A stretch of 64,000 bases of DNA from an uncultured Caproiciproducens sp. GTDB taxonomy: Bacteria > Bacillota > Clostridia > Oscillospirales > Acutalibacteraceae. The notes below the pieces were generated by a model. It worked only from the letters and a program-made list of their open reading frames with translations, was not told the origin of the DNA and ran no database searches. Shown here piece after piece: positions 55,757 through 64,000 of this stretch. Location of the stretch: assembly GCF_963664915.1 (NCBI RefSeq), contig NZ_OY761810.1, forward strand, positions 1,812,661-1,876,660, in the 5' to 3' direction. The first letter of the stretch is position 1; the number at the start of each line of letters is the position of its first letter. The position numbers and the translations under genes are program-made.

Positions 55757-56017
55757 TTATCTTGGCTCAACAATAAGTTTGATTGCTGTGCGTTCCTCAC
55801 TGTCAATGATTACACTGGCAAAAGCCGGAATGCAAACAATATCGATTCCCGACGGAGCAAGGTAACCTCGTGCAATCGCAATGGCTTTAATAGCCTGATT
55901 GGTGGCACCTGCACCGACAGCCTGCAGCTCAACCGATCCCGTTTCACGAATCACTCCTGCAACTGCGCCTGCAACTGAGTTTGGCGCTGACTTGGATGAT
56001 ACTTTCAATATTTCCAT
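55757..56017 (-). CDS. spoVS: Stage V sporulation protein S
   Basis: 86 residues, the Alba-like SpoVS family: MEILKVSSKSAPNSVAGAVAGVIR, VGAGATNQAIKAIAIARGYLAP and a basic end. Needed in Bacillus for coat assembly and septation; its presence points to an endospore former. It lies 128 bases downstream of ymdB on the same strand, the same partner as in Bacillus. Confidence 0.96.
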   Translation of the reverse strand: MEILKVSSKSAPNSVAGAVAGVIRETGSVELQAVGAGATNQAIKAIAIARGYLAPSGIDIVCIPAFASVIIDSEERTAIKLIVEPR

Positions 56018-56145
56018 AGGCTATCCTCCAGACTATAGTAAAATGATAATATCATCATAAATCGAAATACAAAGTTTTGCAAGTATTATTTACCAAAAAC
56101 ACATAGATTATTAAAAAAAAACTGTAAAAAACAAACGAATTATAA

Positions 56146-56913
56146 TTATTGAATTTGTATACGTTCCACCGAGACGGTTTTTCCGGTTTTTTCATCAATA
56201 TTGAACATGGTGCAGTCCATTTTGCAGTCACCTTCAGCCAGTGCGAAACGAACCGGCATTTTGGTGCGCATTTTTTCAATAACAAGCTCAGGTCTCACGC
56301 CAAGCACCGACTGAATTGGGCCTGTCATGCCCAGATCCGTAATGTAACCGGTTCCCTCGGGCAGCACACAGTCATCTGCGGTCTGAACGTGGGTATGCGT
56401 TCCGAAAACCGCGGAAACCCTTCCGTCCAGATAGTAACCGAATGAACGTTTTTCTCCGGTTGCTTCAGCATGAAAATCAATCAGTGTAATTTTAGGCATA
56501 CCGCCGGCGAGCAGCCGGTCGGCAGTGTCAAACGGGGAGTCCAGACTGTCCATATAAATTGTGCCCATCAGGTTGATTACCCCTACCTGCATTCGTCCCA
56601 TATCCACAACGCAGGCGCCTCTTCCCGGTGCGGAGGATGGAAAATTTGCGGGGCGCAGCAGACATTCTCTGGAATCGTAGAGTTCATAGCTTTCTTTGCG
56701 GCGGAAGCTGTGATTGCCGGAAGTAATCACATCCACTCCGCTGTCAAACAGAAACTGAACGGAAACAGGAGTCAGACCGTTGCCGTCAGCAGAGTTTTCA
56801 CCGTTCGCAATGACCAAATCCACGCCCCTCACTTTCTTTAATTGGGGAAGATGCGCGCGCAGAAAATGGCAGCCAATGCTGCCGACAACGTCGCCAATGG
56901 CAAGAATATTCAT
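56146..56913 (-). CDS. ymdB: YmdB-family metallophosphoesterase (TIGR00282)
   Basis: 255 residues. MNILAIGDVVGSIG and NGENSADGNGLT carry metal-binding residues; SGNHSFRR, DFHAEATGEKRSFGYYLDG and GTHTHVQTADD complete the family. YmdB hydrolyses cyclic nucleotides in vitro and influences biofilm and colony development in Bacillus, where it lies between rny and spoVS. Here spoVS follows, but rny is 3.3 kb away beyond the PII-amt block. AAAGGT upstream of the ATG is a weak ribosome site. Confidence 0.94.
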   Translation of the reverse strand: MNILAIGDVVGSIGCHFLRAHLPQLKKVRGVDLVIANGENSADGNGLTPVSVQFLFDSGVDVITSGNHSFRRKESYELYDSRECLLRPANFPSSAPGRGACVVDMGRMQVGVINLMGTIYMDSLDSPFDTADRLLAGGMPKITLIDFHAEATGEKRSFGYYLDGRVSAVFGTHTHVQTADDCVLPEGTGYITDLGMTGPIQSVLGVRPELVIEKMRTKMPVRFALAEGDCKMDCTMFNIDEKTGKTVSVERIQIQ

Positions 56914-57056
56914 TCTGAAAGCCTACCTTTGTATGGATGCCCGCGGTATTCCCGGGCTTATTTTGAAACATTAATTTATTGTAACAGTTTATTTTTTGCA
57001 TGTAAATGCTAAACTACTGATTTATCTGCATTATGTTTAAAAAATACAATTAAATG

Positions 57057-57072
57057 TTGTAAAATTTTACAA
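57057..57072. promoter_or_regulatory. Perfect 16-bp palindrome upstream of the PII-amt operon
   Basis: TTGTAAAATTTTACAA lies about 70 bases upstream of the PII promoter and about 145 bases upstream of the ymdB start. Its half-site resembles the TnrA/GlnR TGTNA..TNACA pattern, but the spacing is 3 bases shorter, so the factor is unknown. The surrounding 331-base gap (56914-57244) is otherwise AT-rich with the PII promoter at 57141. Confidence 0.5.
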
Positions 57073-57140
57073 ATAAATCAGATAGAGACAACCTTATTTT
57101 GCATTAATCTAATAAATTTAAACAGATTATGAACAAAGTG

Positions 57141-57168
57141 TTGACTTTAGAATTCCAAGGTGTATTAT
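57141..57168 (+). promoter_or_regulatory. Probable promoter of the PII-amt operon
   Basis: TTGACT (57141-57146), 16-base spacer, TATTAT (57163-57168). Confidence 0.6.
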
Positions 57169-57244
57169 GTAGTGAAAGAAGTTTAAGACTATAGATCGGA
57201 ATGTTTTATTTTTGAGTTAAATAAATTTAAAGGGGGATGAGGTT

Positions 57245-57583
57245 ACGAAAAAAGTTGAAATGATTGTCAGACCGGAAAAGCTTGAGGATGTCAAAGAAAC
57301 ACTGAATGAGCTTGGTATTCTTGGTATGACCGTTGCAATGGTTTCTGGGTGCGGTCAGCAAAAGGGCAGAAAAAAAGTTTACCGGGGAACTGAATTCAGC
57401 ATTAACCTTCTTCCTAAAATAAAAGTGGAAACAGTGGTACATGATTCCGTCGTGGCAGAGCTGATAGAGAAAATTACGCAAAAAATCCAGACCGGTGAAG
57501 TCGGTGACGGAAAAATCTTTGTTTATAATGTAGAGCAGGCCGTTAAAATCAGGACAGGGGAAAGCGGAGACGACGCTATTTAA
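57245..57583 (+). CDS. P-II family nitrogen regulator, copy 1
   Basis: 112 residues if started at ACG 57245, giving TKKVEMIVRPEKLE. Numbering then agrees with other PII proteins: Y46 in KKVYRG and position 51 in RGTEF. The uridylylated Tyr51 of enterobacterial PII is Phe here. The C-terminal VGDGKIFVYNVEQAVKIRTGE is the ATP/2-oxoglutarate-binding end. The nearest ATG (57260) would delete the first beta-strand. AGGGGG is 8 bases upstream of ACG 57245, the ideal distance, and copy 2 starts with GTG at the same place. It lies first in a PII-PII-amt row and senses nitrogen and energy, probably acting on Amt. Confidence 0.85.
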   Translation, partial: TKKVEMIVRPEKLEDVKETLNELGILGMTVAMVSGCGQQKGRKKVYRGTEFSINLLPKIKVETVVHDSVVAELIEKITQKIQTGEVGDGKIFVYNVEQAVKIRTGESGDDAI

Positions 57584-57643
57584 CCAAAGAATTTTTTAAA
57601 TCGGTTCACTCTTACGGATTTGTTGAGTATTATTTAGTATGGC

Positions 57644-57686
57644 AAAGGCGCCAGTATTCGTTTATAGCGGATGCTGCGCCTTTTTT
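57644..57686 (+). terminator. Terminator-like hairpin between the two PII genes
   Basis: AAAGGCGCCAG (57644-57654) pairs with CTGCGCCTTT (57674-57683) with one bulge and a 19-base loop, then TTT. It suggests copy 1 is partly transcribed alone. 57584-57794 has no other feature. Confidence 0.6.
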
Positions 57687-57794
57687 ATTTCTATATGCGA
57701 TGTTTCATTATGTGAGAACGGCAATGATGTCGGTTTCGATTTTTTCGAAGCCGGCGTTTTTATATTCATTTATTTTACGAAGGAGATGGCTGTA

Positions 57795-58133
57795 GTGAAA
57801 AAAGTAGAATTGATCATCAGGCCTGAAAAGCTTGAAGAAGTGAAGGAAATCTTCAATGAACTGCAGATCTATGGAATGACAGTTGCCATGGTATCCGGGT
57901 GCGGACGCCAAAAGGGAAGAAAAAAAGTTTACAGAGGAACCGAATTCAGCTTAAACCTTTTGCCGAAGATCAAAATTGAAACTGTGGTGCATGACTCTGT
58001 AGTAGACGCTTTGATCGCGCAGGTAACGGAGAAAATTAAAACCGGTGAAGTCGGCGACGGAAAAATCTTTGTCTACAATGTCGAGCAGGCGGTAAAAATC
58101 AGAACAAGTGAGAGTGGTGACGATGCAATCTAA
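57795..58133 (+). CDS. P-II family nitrogen regulator, copy 2
   Basis: 112 residues, closely similar to copy 1 throughout; the two differ mostly by conservative changes. Tyr46 is kept, and position 51 is again Phe (RGTEFSLNLLPK), so neither copy can be uridylylated at the classical site. GTG 57795 is chosen: AGGAG is 9 bases upstream and the length is exactly 112. A longer frame reaching 57639 and an ATG at 57786 have worse start sites. The stop overlaps the start of the next gene by 11 bases. With amt 340 bases on, this is the GlnK-like partner that blocks the ammonium channel. Confidence 0.93.
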   Translation: MKKVELIIRPEKLEEVKEIFNELQIYGMTVAMVSGCGRQKGRKKVYRGTEFSLNLLPKIKIETVVHDSVVDALIAQVTEKIKTGEVGDGKIFVYNVEQAVKIRTSESGDDAI

Positions 58134-58416
58134 AAATGGAACGTTTCCTGTAGAGTTCAGAAAAAAGGCAATTATCACGGTGCTGTTGATTACGGCCAGT
58201 GCGATTTGTGCTTCAGGCATTTTCTTTTCAATATATAGCTTTATCAATAACATCAGCATTCAGGTCATGAACACGAAGGTTTCGGGAATTCTTTTCGGCG
58301 TGGCCGTCTTATATTTGGGGATTCGTTATTTTACTTCACTGATAAGCCTAAAAAATGAATTATATAAGCCGACATCGAGATTTTCATGGGATAATTTTAA
58401 GAGGAAAAGAAAATAA
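58123..58416 (+). CDS. Small membrane protein of unknown function between PII and amt
   Basis: Not recognised. 97 residues with two hydrophobic helices (about 18-42 and 55-75), a basic N-terminus and a strongly basic C-terminus (NFKRKRK). ATG 58123 lies inside the last codons of PII copy 2 (11-base overlap), so translation is likely coupled. The amt start follows after 58 bases. The position suggests a role with the channel or PII; no known family was recognised. Confidence 0.75.
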   Translation: MQSKNGTFPVEFRKKAIITVLLITASAICASGIFFSIYSFINNISIQVMNTKVSGILFGVAVLYLGIRYFTSLISLKNELYKPTSRFSWDNFKRKRK

Positions 58417-58474
58417 AAACGGCGTAAAGAAGAACAGGTATCATTTATTATTTTATTTGAATTGGGGTATTGGT

Positions 58475-60031
58475 ATGAAAAAATTATTTAAAATTCTCAG
58501 TATCGCTTCAATAGTGGTAATTGTCACGGTGCTGTTATCCACAACTGTATTTGCTGCTGCTGCCGATCCTACCGGCGCATCTTATGCAACATCCACAGGT
58601 TCCGAAACGATCAGCGATGTCGCTGTTGCTGCGAACAGAGCGCAGCTCAGTGCAAATTTCGTTTGGATTATGATTACAGGGTTTATGGTCTTCTTCTTCC
58701 AGTGCGGTTTTGCAATGGTTGAAACAGGTTTTTGCCGCGGAAAAAATGCGGCTCATACGATGACAATGAATTTTATGGTCTTCCTCGTCGGTGCGGTAGG
58801 CTACTTTTTGGTTGGATTTGCCCTTCAGTTCGGCGGTTCCGGTGGTGCGGCCGGCCTTGGAACAGGCGGTGCGGCGTTGAACGGTATGCTTTCCATTCCG
58901 GGTTTTGGCGGCATATTGGGATATAAAGGATTCTTTCTGCAGTCCGGCAATACATATGATGCCGGTATTTACGCGCTCTTCTTCTTCCAGATGGTGTTTA
59001 TGGACACTACCTGTACCATACCGACCGGTTCTATGGCAGAGAGAGTAAAGTATTCTGCGGTTGTGATTTCCACTTTCTTTGTGTCAATGATTTACTATCC
59101 GCTGTTCGGTAACTGGATGTGGGGCGGCGGCTGGCTTGCAACCCTCGGAAAATATTTCGGCCTTGGGCACGGTGCGGTAGACTTTGCGGGTTCATCCGTC
59201 GTTCACGCCATGGGGGGTATGATGGCTTTCGCCGGTGCGATTGTGATCGGCCCCAGAATCGGAAAATTCAAAAAAGACGGTACGGCAAGAGCTTTCCCGG
59301 GCCATCATCTTCCAATGGCAATCGTTGGTACGATTATCCTGTTTTTCTGCTGGTTCTCCTTTAATGCCGGATCCACACTGAACGCGGGAGATTTCAGGCT
59401 GGCTGTTGTCGCCACCAATACCATGATTGCCGGTGCAGTCGGTGGTTTGGTCGCGATGTTCTACATGTGGATTAAATACGGGAAACCGGACCCTTCCATG
59501 ACCTGCAACGGCGCGCTTGCCGGTCTGGTGGCTATCACAGCTCCCTGTGCGTTTGTGAACGGCATTGTTGCTTTCTTAATCGGTGCTGTCGGTGGTGTCC
59601 TTGTATGCCTGTCGGTTTCTTTTGTTGAAAACAAATTAAAAATAGATGACCCGGTTGGTGCAATTTCGGTTCACTGCGTAAACGGTGTTTGGGGTATTAT
59701 TGCCCTTGGATTATTTGCGGATGGAACATACGGTGACGGTATAAATGGCATTACAGGCGGAGTCAAGGGTCTGTTTTATGGTGACGCCGGTCAGTTTGTC
59801 GCACAGATGATTAACGTAGCAGTACTGATTGTCTGGGGCTTTGGTCTTTCCTTTGTTTGGTTTAAATTCCTCAACAAGGTTTGGGGTCTCAGAGTAAAGC
59901 CTGAGGTTGAAATCGAAGGGCTTGATAACGAAGAAATGGGTGCCTTGGGTTATCCGGACTTTGTTATTCAGCAGTCCGAGCTTGACAATGTTTCTCCGGA
60001 TCCTATTATTATCCAGAAATATGTAAAATAA
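58475..60031 (+). CDS. amt: Ammonium transporter
   Basis: Trimeric ammonium channel, 518 residues, longer than the usual 400-450. A cleavable-looking signal (about 1-27, ending VFAA) and a 25-residue polar stretch precede helix 1. Amt landmarks: VMIETGF-like FAMVETGFCRGKNAAHT, the AVDFAGSSVVHAMGG segment with pore Asp and His, NAGSTLNAGDFRLAVVATNTM and SVHCVNGVWGIIALGLFADG with the second pore His. The C-terminal tail (GLRVKPEVEIEGLDNEEMGALGYPDF) is the conserved PII-contacting region. ATG 58475 is chosen because the signal peptide starts there; the ribosome site is weak (GGGG). Confidence 0.95.
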   Translation: MKKLFKILSIASIVVIVTVLLSTTVFAAAADPTGASYATSTGSETISDVAVAANRAQLSANFVWIMITGFMVFFFQCGFAMVETGFCRGKNAAHTMTMNFMVFLVGAVGYFLVGFALQFGGSGGAAGLGTGGAALNGMLSIPGFGGILGYKGFFLQSGNTYDAGIYALFFFQMVFMDTTCTIPTGSMAERVKYSAVVISTFFVSMIYYPLFGNWMWGGGWLATLGKYFGLGHGAVDFAGSSVVHAMGGMMAFAGAIVIGPRIGKFKKDGTARAFPGHHLPMAIVGTIILFFCWFSFNAGSTLNAGDFRLAVVATNTMIAGAVGGLVAMFYMWIKYGKPDPSMTCNGALAGLVAITAPCAFVNGIVAFLIGAVGGVLVCLSVSFVENKLKIDDPVGAISVHCVNGVWGIIALGLFADGTYGDGINGITGGVKGLFYGDAGQFVAQMINVAVLIVWGFGLSFVWFKFLNKVWGLRVKPEVEIEGLDNEEMGALGYPDFVIQQSELDNVSPDPIIIQKYVK

Positions 60032-60060
60032 TAAAACACATTGCTGGAATCTTTTTTCAT

Positions 60061-60108
60061 AAAACCTGCAAAGACCCTGTCATGGGCTCTTGCAGGTTTT
60101 ACTTTTTT
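60061..60108 (+). terminator. Terminator of the PII-amt operon
   Basis: AAAACCTGCA (60061-60070) pairs with TGCAGGTTTT (60091-60100), with an inner CCC/GGG pairing, and is followed by TTTTTT at 60103-60108. Confidence 0.88.
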
Positions 60109-60162
60109 ACTTACAGCAAGCTGGCCGTTTTCACATGTCCACCCTGTCAGACAATATAAAAT

Positions 60163-60190
60163 GGGGAACAGCCATCATAAGCTGTTCCCC
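60163..60190 (-). terminator. Terminator of rny
   Basis: 10-bp stem GGGGAACAGC / GCTGTTCCCC with an 8-base loop. On the minus strand it is followed by ATTTTAT, 78 bases after the rny stop. Confidence 0.7.
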
Positions 60191-60267
60191 AAAAACTTCT
60201 CCCCAACGCGCCGGAGAGCCCTATATCGCACTCCGTCGCTTATGCGTCATTCAGTACGTCCTGTCGA

Positions 60268-61836
60268 CTACTTCGCGTACTCAATCGCGCGGCTTTCACG
60301 AATTATGTTTACCTTGATCTGTCCCGGATATTCCAAGTCGTTCTCAATCTTATTACAAATGTCCCGAGCCAAAAGCACCATTTTGTCATCGCTGATCATT
60401 TCAGGTTTTACAATAACACGGATTTCCCTGCCGGCTTGAATCGCAAAGCAGCGTTCAACGCCTTCAAATGAAGAGGCAACTTCCTCGAGCTTCTCAAGAC
60501 GCTTAATATAGTTCTCAAGATTCTCACGTCTTGCGCCCGGTCTTGCGGCTGAAATCGCATCGGCCGCCTGTACAATGCAGGCAATTACCGTTTTTGCTTC
60601 CACGTCGCCGTGATGAGCCTGAATTGCATGGATAACTGTTTCGCTTTCCTTGTATTTGCGAGCCACGTCAACACCAATGTCAACATGGGAACCTTCAATT
60701 TCATGATCGAGTGATTTGCCGATATCATGCAGCAAACCCGCTCTGCGTGCGATTGTAGGGTCCAAACCAAGTTCGGAAGCCATCACACCGGATAAAAAAG
60801 CAACTTCCAGCGAATGATTCAATACGTTTTGTCCGTAGCTGGTGCGGTAACGCAACCGTCCCAACAATTTAATCATTTCAGGGTGGATTCCATTTACTCC
60901 GGCTTCAATTACAGCGCGCTCGCCTTCTTGCTTGATGGTGGCGTCCACCTCACGGCGTGCCTTCTCTATCATTTCCTCTATTCTTGCAGGATGAATTCTG
61001 CCGTCCGCAATCAAACGTTCAAGAGCGATACGGGCTACCTCACGGCGAACCGGTTCAAAACTGGAAAGAGTAATTGCTTCCGGCGTATCGTCAATAATCA
61101 GGTCAACACCGGTCAGGGTTTCAATTGCGCGGATATTTCTTCCCTCACGTCCGATAATACGGCCCTTCATCTCATCATTCGGCAGCGGAACAACGGAAAT
61201 TGTGGCCTCGGCCACATGATCTGCCGCACAGCGCTGAATCGCCATCGAAATAATCTCACGCGCGGATTTGTCGGCATCCTCACGGGTTTGCTGCTCAATC
61301 TCCATCAGCTTGACGGCTTTTTCATGCGTAAGCTCATCTTCAAGGTTTTTCAGCAGATAATCCTTTGCCTGATCTACAGTAAAGCCGGATATGCGTTCCA
61401 GCATATCAAACTGGCTCTTCTTAACAGCCTCTGCTTCGGCAAGTCTCTCATCAGCCTGTTTGTTCTTGTTGGTCAGGATTTCATCCTTTGCTTCCAGACT
61501 TTCCACCTTTTTATCAAGGGTCTCTTCTTTTTGCTGTATGCGGCGTTCCTGACGCTGTACTTCTTTTCTGCGTTCATTCAGTTCCCGCTCTGCTTCGTTT
61601 CTCATACGGTGGATTTCGTCTTTGCCTTCTAAAACTGCTTCCTTTTTCTTGGCTTCAGAAGATTTAATCGCGTCACTGACGATTCTTTTGGCTTCCAGCT
61701 CAGCAGAACCGATGGTGAACTCAGCCTGCTTTTTCCGATGGGCAATTCCGCCTAAGAATGCGGCTACACCTGTAATAATCGCGCAAACCAGCACGATTAT
61801 AATACATGTCATTAAAGTAACAGTGGTTGTGGTCAA
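60268..61836 (-). CDS. rny: Ribonuclease Y
   Basis: Membrane-anchored endoribonuclease that starts mRNA decay. 522 residues: N-terminal membrane helix (about 9-30), a long coiled coil rich in Glu/Lys/Arg (about 40-150), a KH domain with [15 protein letters not shown] near 227-241, and an HD domain with [19 protein letters not shown] near 370. The start is TTG 61836 with AAGGAGGTG seven bases upstream. In Bacillus it is followed by ymdB and spoVS; here the PII-amt block separates them. Confidence 0.96.
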   Translation of the reverse strand: MTTTTVTLMTCIIIVLVCAIITGVAAFLGGIAHRKKQAEFTIGSAELEAKRIVSDAIKSSEAKKKEAVLEGKDEIHRMRNEAERELNERRKEVQRQERRIQQKEETLDKKVESLEAKDEILTNKNKQADERLAEAEAVKKSQFDMLERISGFTVDQAKDYLLKNLEDELTHEKAVKLMEIEQQTREDADKSAREIISMAIQRCAADHVAEATISVVPLPNDEMKGRIIGREGRNIRAIETLTGVDLIIDDTPEAITLSSFEPVRREVARIALERLIADGRIHPARIEEMIEKARREVDATIKQEGERAVIEAGVNGIHPEMIKLLGRLRYRTSYGQNVLNHSLEVAFLSGVMASELGLDPTIARRAGLLHDIGKSLDHEIEGSHVDIGVDVARKYKESETVIHAIQAHHGDVEAKTVIACIVQAADAISAARPGARRENLENYIKRLEKLEEVASSFEGVERCFAIQAGREIRVIVKPEMISDDKMVLLARDICNKIENDLEYPGQIKVNIIRESRAIEYAK

Positions 61837-62086
61837 TTGTTGGCACCTCCTTGTCTTTCTTACTTTTTAATATTTTAGTTTTAAATCATTAAAGAATGGG
61901 TGCGTTGAGCCCATAAATGCATATGAGTGCATCTTATTCATAATTGTATTACTTCTAGTACCCCAATGTCAAGAAATATTGATTGCAATCGGCATAAACT
62001 GTTCACATATTTTAAGGATGATGGTCTATACTATCATATTATATGGAAGAAGTATGTCTAATATAGACAAATCGTGCGAATGCCTA

Positions 62087-62115
62087 TTGACAAGAATTTT
62101 TATGGGTGTTAATAT
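62087..62115 (+). promoter_or_regulatory. Promoter of thrS
   Basis: Perfect TTGACA (62087-62092), 17-base spacer, TAATAT (62110-62115). The stretch between rny and here (61837-62086) is AT-rich with nothing else seen apart from the rny ribosome site. Confidence 0.8.
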
Positions 62116-62149
62116 ATATGATATATAGAAAATATGTATAATATGTTGA

Positions 62150-62381
62150 CGAGGAAGCCTTTTATCTCAAGATTGCAGCAGAGAGCGCACGCAACAGCTG
62201 AAAGCGCGCGCACAGTTTGATACAAAGGACACCGCCTCTGAGTGCATGCCGAACGCAATTTGCCAAAGGTATGCCGGTTGGCACCGTTAATTGCTGCAAT
62301 GAGAGCGGATCATTCATTCGCTGAAATTGGGTGGAACCGCAAGCTTTAGCTTTGCCCCTTTGTTTGGGCAGAGCTTTTTTA
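62150..62381 (+). promoter_or_regulatory. T-box riboswitch, threonine type
   Basis: Stem I (CAGAGAGCGCACGC... region), a specifier loop with ACC (62231-62233, a threonine codon), the T-box core GGGTGGAACCGC at 62329-62340, and a terminator formed by GCTTTGCCC and GGGCAGAGC ending in TTTTTT. It controls thrS in response to uncharged tRNA-Thr. Confidence 0.92.
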
Positions 62382-62401
62382 TTATTTAAGGAGTGAACGA
62401 T

Positions 62402-64000
62402 ATGATAAACGTAATGTTAAAAGGGAATACAAAAGAGTTTGACAGCGGCGTAACAGTTGCTGAAATTGCAAAATCAATCGGCATGGGTTTGTACAAGGCT
62501 GCCTGTGCCGGAAAAATAGACGGAAAGGTTGTCGACCTGCGTACCCCCGTAACCAATGACTGTGAATTGGAGATTCTCACCTTTGACAGCGAAGACGGCA
62601 AAAAAGCCTATTGGCACACCACATCGCATATCATGGCGCAGGCTGTGAAAAGACTGTTCCCCGGTGCGGGTTTTGCCATTGGCCCTGCGGTTGAGAACGG
62701 CTTCTACTATGATGTTGATCTGGAACGGTCACTGACCCCGGAAGACCTTCCGAAAATTGAAGCGGAAATGAAGAAAATTATCAAGGAAGATATTCCTCTT
62801 GAACGCTTTGAGCTTGACCCGAAGGAAGCCAAAGAGCTGATGGAAAAAGACAACCAGAAATATAAGGTGGAACTGATTGAAGAACATTCCGGAAAAGGAG
62901 AAAAAATCAGCTTCTACAAGCAGGGCGATTACACAGATCTTTGCGCCGGTCCTCATCTGATGAGTACGGGAAACGTGAAAGCTGTTAAACTGACCAACTG
63001 TACGGGAGCCTATTGGCGTGCAAATTCAAACAATAAAATGCTTCAGCGCATTTACGGCATTTCTTTTCCAAAAGCGGCTGAGCTTGACGCTTATGTCACA
63101 ATGATGGAAGAAGCAAAAAAACGTGACCACCGTAAAATCGGAAAGGATCTTGAACTGTTCACAATAATGGAAGAAGGCCCCGGATTCCCATTCTTTCTGC
63201 CAAAAGGCATGATATTAAAGAATTTGCTGATTGATTATTGGCGGCAGATTCACCGTGAAGCAGGGTACCAAGAGATTTCCACGCCGATTATTCTGAACCG
63301 TAAGCTGTGGGAAAGAAGCGGTCACTGGGGTCACTATAAGCAGAATATGTACACAACGGTGATTGATGAGGAAGACTATGCCATCAAACCGATGAACTGC
63401 CCGGGCGGAATGCTGGTTTACAAGACAAAGATGCGTTCCTACAAAGATTTGCCGCTGCGCATGGGTGAGTTGGGGCTTGTTCACCGCCACGAGCTTTCCG
63501 GTGCTTTGCACGGATTGATGCGCGTGCGCTGCTTTACCCAGGACGACGCACATATTTTCATGACCAAAGAGCAGATCAAGGATGAGATTAAAGGGGTTGT
63601 GCGCCTGATTGACAAGGTGTATAAAACATTTGGGTTTGAATACCATATTGAACTTTCCACACAGCCGGAGGACTCCATGGGTGCGAAAGAGGATTGGGAT
63701 ACTGCTACAGATGCTCTGCGTGACGCTATTACTGAGCTTGGATATGACTTCGAGGTAAATGAGGGGGACGGCGCATTTTATGGCCCGAAGCTTGACTTTC
63801 ATCTCACCGACTGCATTGGGAGAACTTGGCAGTGCGGTACGATTCAGCTCGATTTTCAAATGCCGGAGCGGTTTGAACTGGAATACACTGGTGCGGATGG
63901 TGCAAAGCACCGCCCAATTATGATTCATCGTGTTGTGTTCGGAAGTATTGAGCGGTTTATAGGAATTCTGACAGAGCAGTATGCGGGAGCATTTCCACTC
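62402..64000 (+). CDS. thrS: Threonyl-tRNA synthetase, N-terminal part
   Basis: Cut by the window end after 533 codons; no stop or frameshift is visible. Domains in order: TGS (about 1-62), the editing domain with the HTTSH histidines and the cysteine in DLCAGPH, then the class II core with [11 protein letters not shown] and motif 2 ([14 protein letters not shown]). The anticodon-binding domain lies beyond the window. The ATG is preceded by AAGGAG seven bases upstream. The threonine T-box directly upstream confirms the assignment. Confidence 0.97.
   Translation, partial: MINVMLKGNTKEFDSGVTVAEIAKSIGMGLYKAACAGKIDGKVVDLRTPVTNDCELEILTFDSEDGKKAYWHTTSHIMAQAVKRLFPGAGFAIGPAVENGFYYDVDLERSLTPEDLPKIEAEMKKIIKEDIPLERFELDPKEAKELMEKDNQKYKVELIEEHSGKGEKISFYKQGDYTDLCAGPHLMSTGNVKAVKLTNCTGAYWRANSNNKMLQRIYGISFPKAAELDAYVTMMEEAKKRDHRKIGKDLELFTIMEEGPGFPFFLPKGMILKNLLIDYWRQIHREAGYQEISTPIILNRKLWERSGHWGHYKQNMYTTVIDEEDYAIKPMNCPGGMLVYKTKMRSYKDLPLRMGELGLVHRHELSGALHGLMRVRCFTQDDAHIFMTKEQIKDEIKGVVRLIDKVYKTFGFEYHIELSTQPEDSMGAKEDWDTATDALRDAITELGYDFEVNEGDGAFYGPKLDFHLTDCIGRTWQCGTIQLDFQMPERFELEYTGADGAKHRPIMIHRVVFGSIERFIGILTEQYAGAFPL

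Noticed and set aside
57639-57794. A possible 52-residue N-terminal extension of PII copy 2
   Set aside because: It runs through the terminator-like hairpin, and the 112-residue form has a proper ribosome site and family length.
58355-58474. A possible 40-residue N-terminal extension of Amt
   Set aside because: It overlaps the preceding gene and would bury the signal peptide that starts at 58475.
63215-63928. A minus-strand open frame of 237 codons opposite thrS
   Set aside because: thrS is continuous and fully motif-supported on the plus strand; the opposite frame has no start signals.

Overview
The window reads as a chromosomal segment of a low-to-medium GC, endospore-forming Firmicute of class Clostridia. 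The evidence is the Clostridia/Bacillus-type gene sets, two T-box leaders, an L10 leader, strong AGGAGG ribosome sites, SpoVS, a SpoIID-domain protein and the YmdB/RNase Y neighbourhood. Protein flavour (long citrate synthase, glgB-glgC-glgD-glgA, the XRE regulator, the long LeuA) suggests the Ruminococcaceae/Oscillospiraceae side. That placement is inference. No phage, insertion sequence, CRISPR array, rRNA or tRNA gene was seen.

Layout. 1-3.2 kb: 3' end of ptsI, then a cadC-cadA metal-efflux operon on the minus strand. 3.5-9.5 kb: oppBCDF plus oppA (peptide import). 9.7-14.6 kb: livJHMGF (branched-chain amino acid import), in which livJ carries a 2-base frameshift. 14.5-19.7 kb: a SpoIID-domain protein, citrate synthase, an unknown membrane protein and gap. 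19.7-22.9 kb: a minus-strand antiterminator-EIIBC-EIIA PTS operon behind a RAT/terminator switch. 23.1-29.1 kb: the glycogen operon. 29.2-33.4 kb: accessory genes, including an AT-rich secreted-protein/small-membrane-protein pair, an XRE regulator and two phosphatases. 33.4-37.7 kb: a leucine T-box, leuA, leuB and azlCD. 37.7-45 kb: dCMP deaminase, rsmA, a homocysteine methyltransferase with half a pterin domain, and a DUF1934-argS-murI-ddl group. 45-49.6 kb: an unknown gene, then rpmG-secE-nusG-rplKAJL with several structured leaders. 49.6-56.9 kb: dacF-like carboxypeptidase, a phosphoesterase, recG-fakA, spoVS and ymdB. 57.0-60.1 kb: two PII genes, a small membrane protein and amt. 60.2-64 kb: rny and the threonine T-box with thrS, which runs off the end.

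How the genes work together. Much of the window manages carbon and nitrogen supply: PTS sugar entry (EI, EIIBC, EIIA), glycogen storage, central carbon entry points (gap, citrate synthase), peptide and branched-chain amino acid import, leucine synthesis and export, and ammonium uptake with PII sensing. Control is largely at the RNA level: two T-boxes, a RAT antiterminator, the L10 leader, putative L1-type leaders and an attenuator-like hairpin inside the liv operon.

Most unusual points: the livJ frameshift in a TA repeat; a first PII gene whose best start is ACG and whose T-loop Tyr51 is Phe in both copies; a small unknown membrane protein coupled between PII and amt; a probable CTG start in the XRE regulator; the truncated pterin domain; and placement of the PII/amt block between rny and ymdB-spoVS, which are neighbours in Bacillus.
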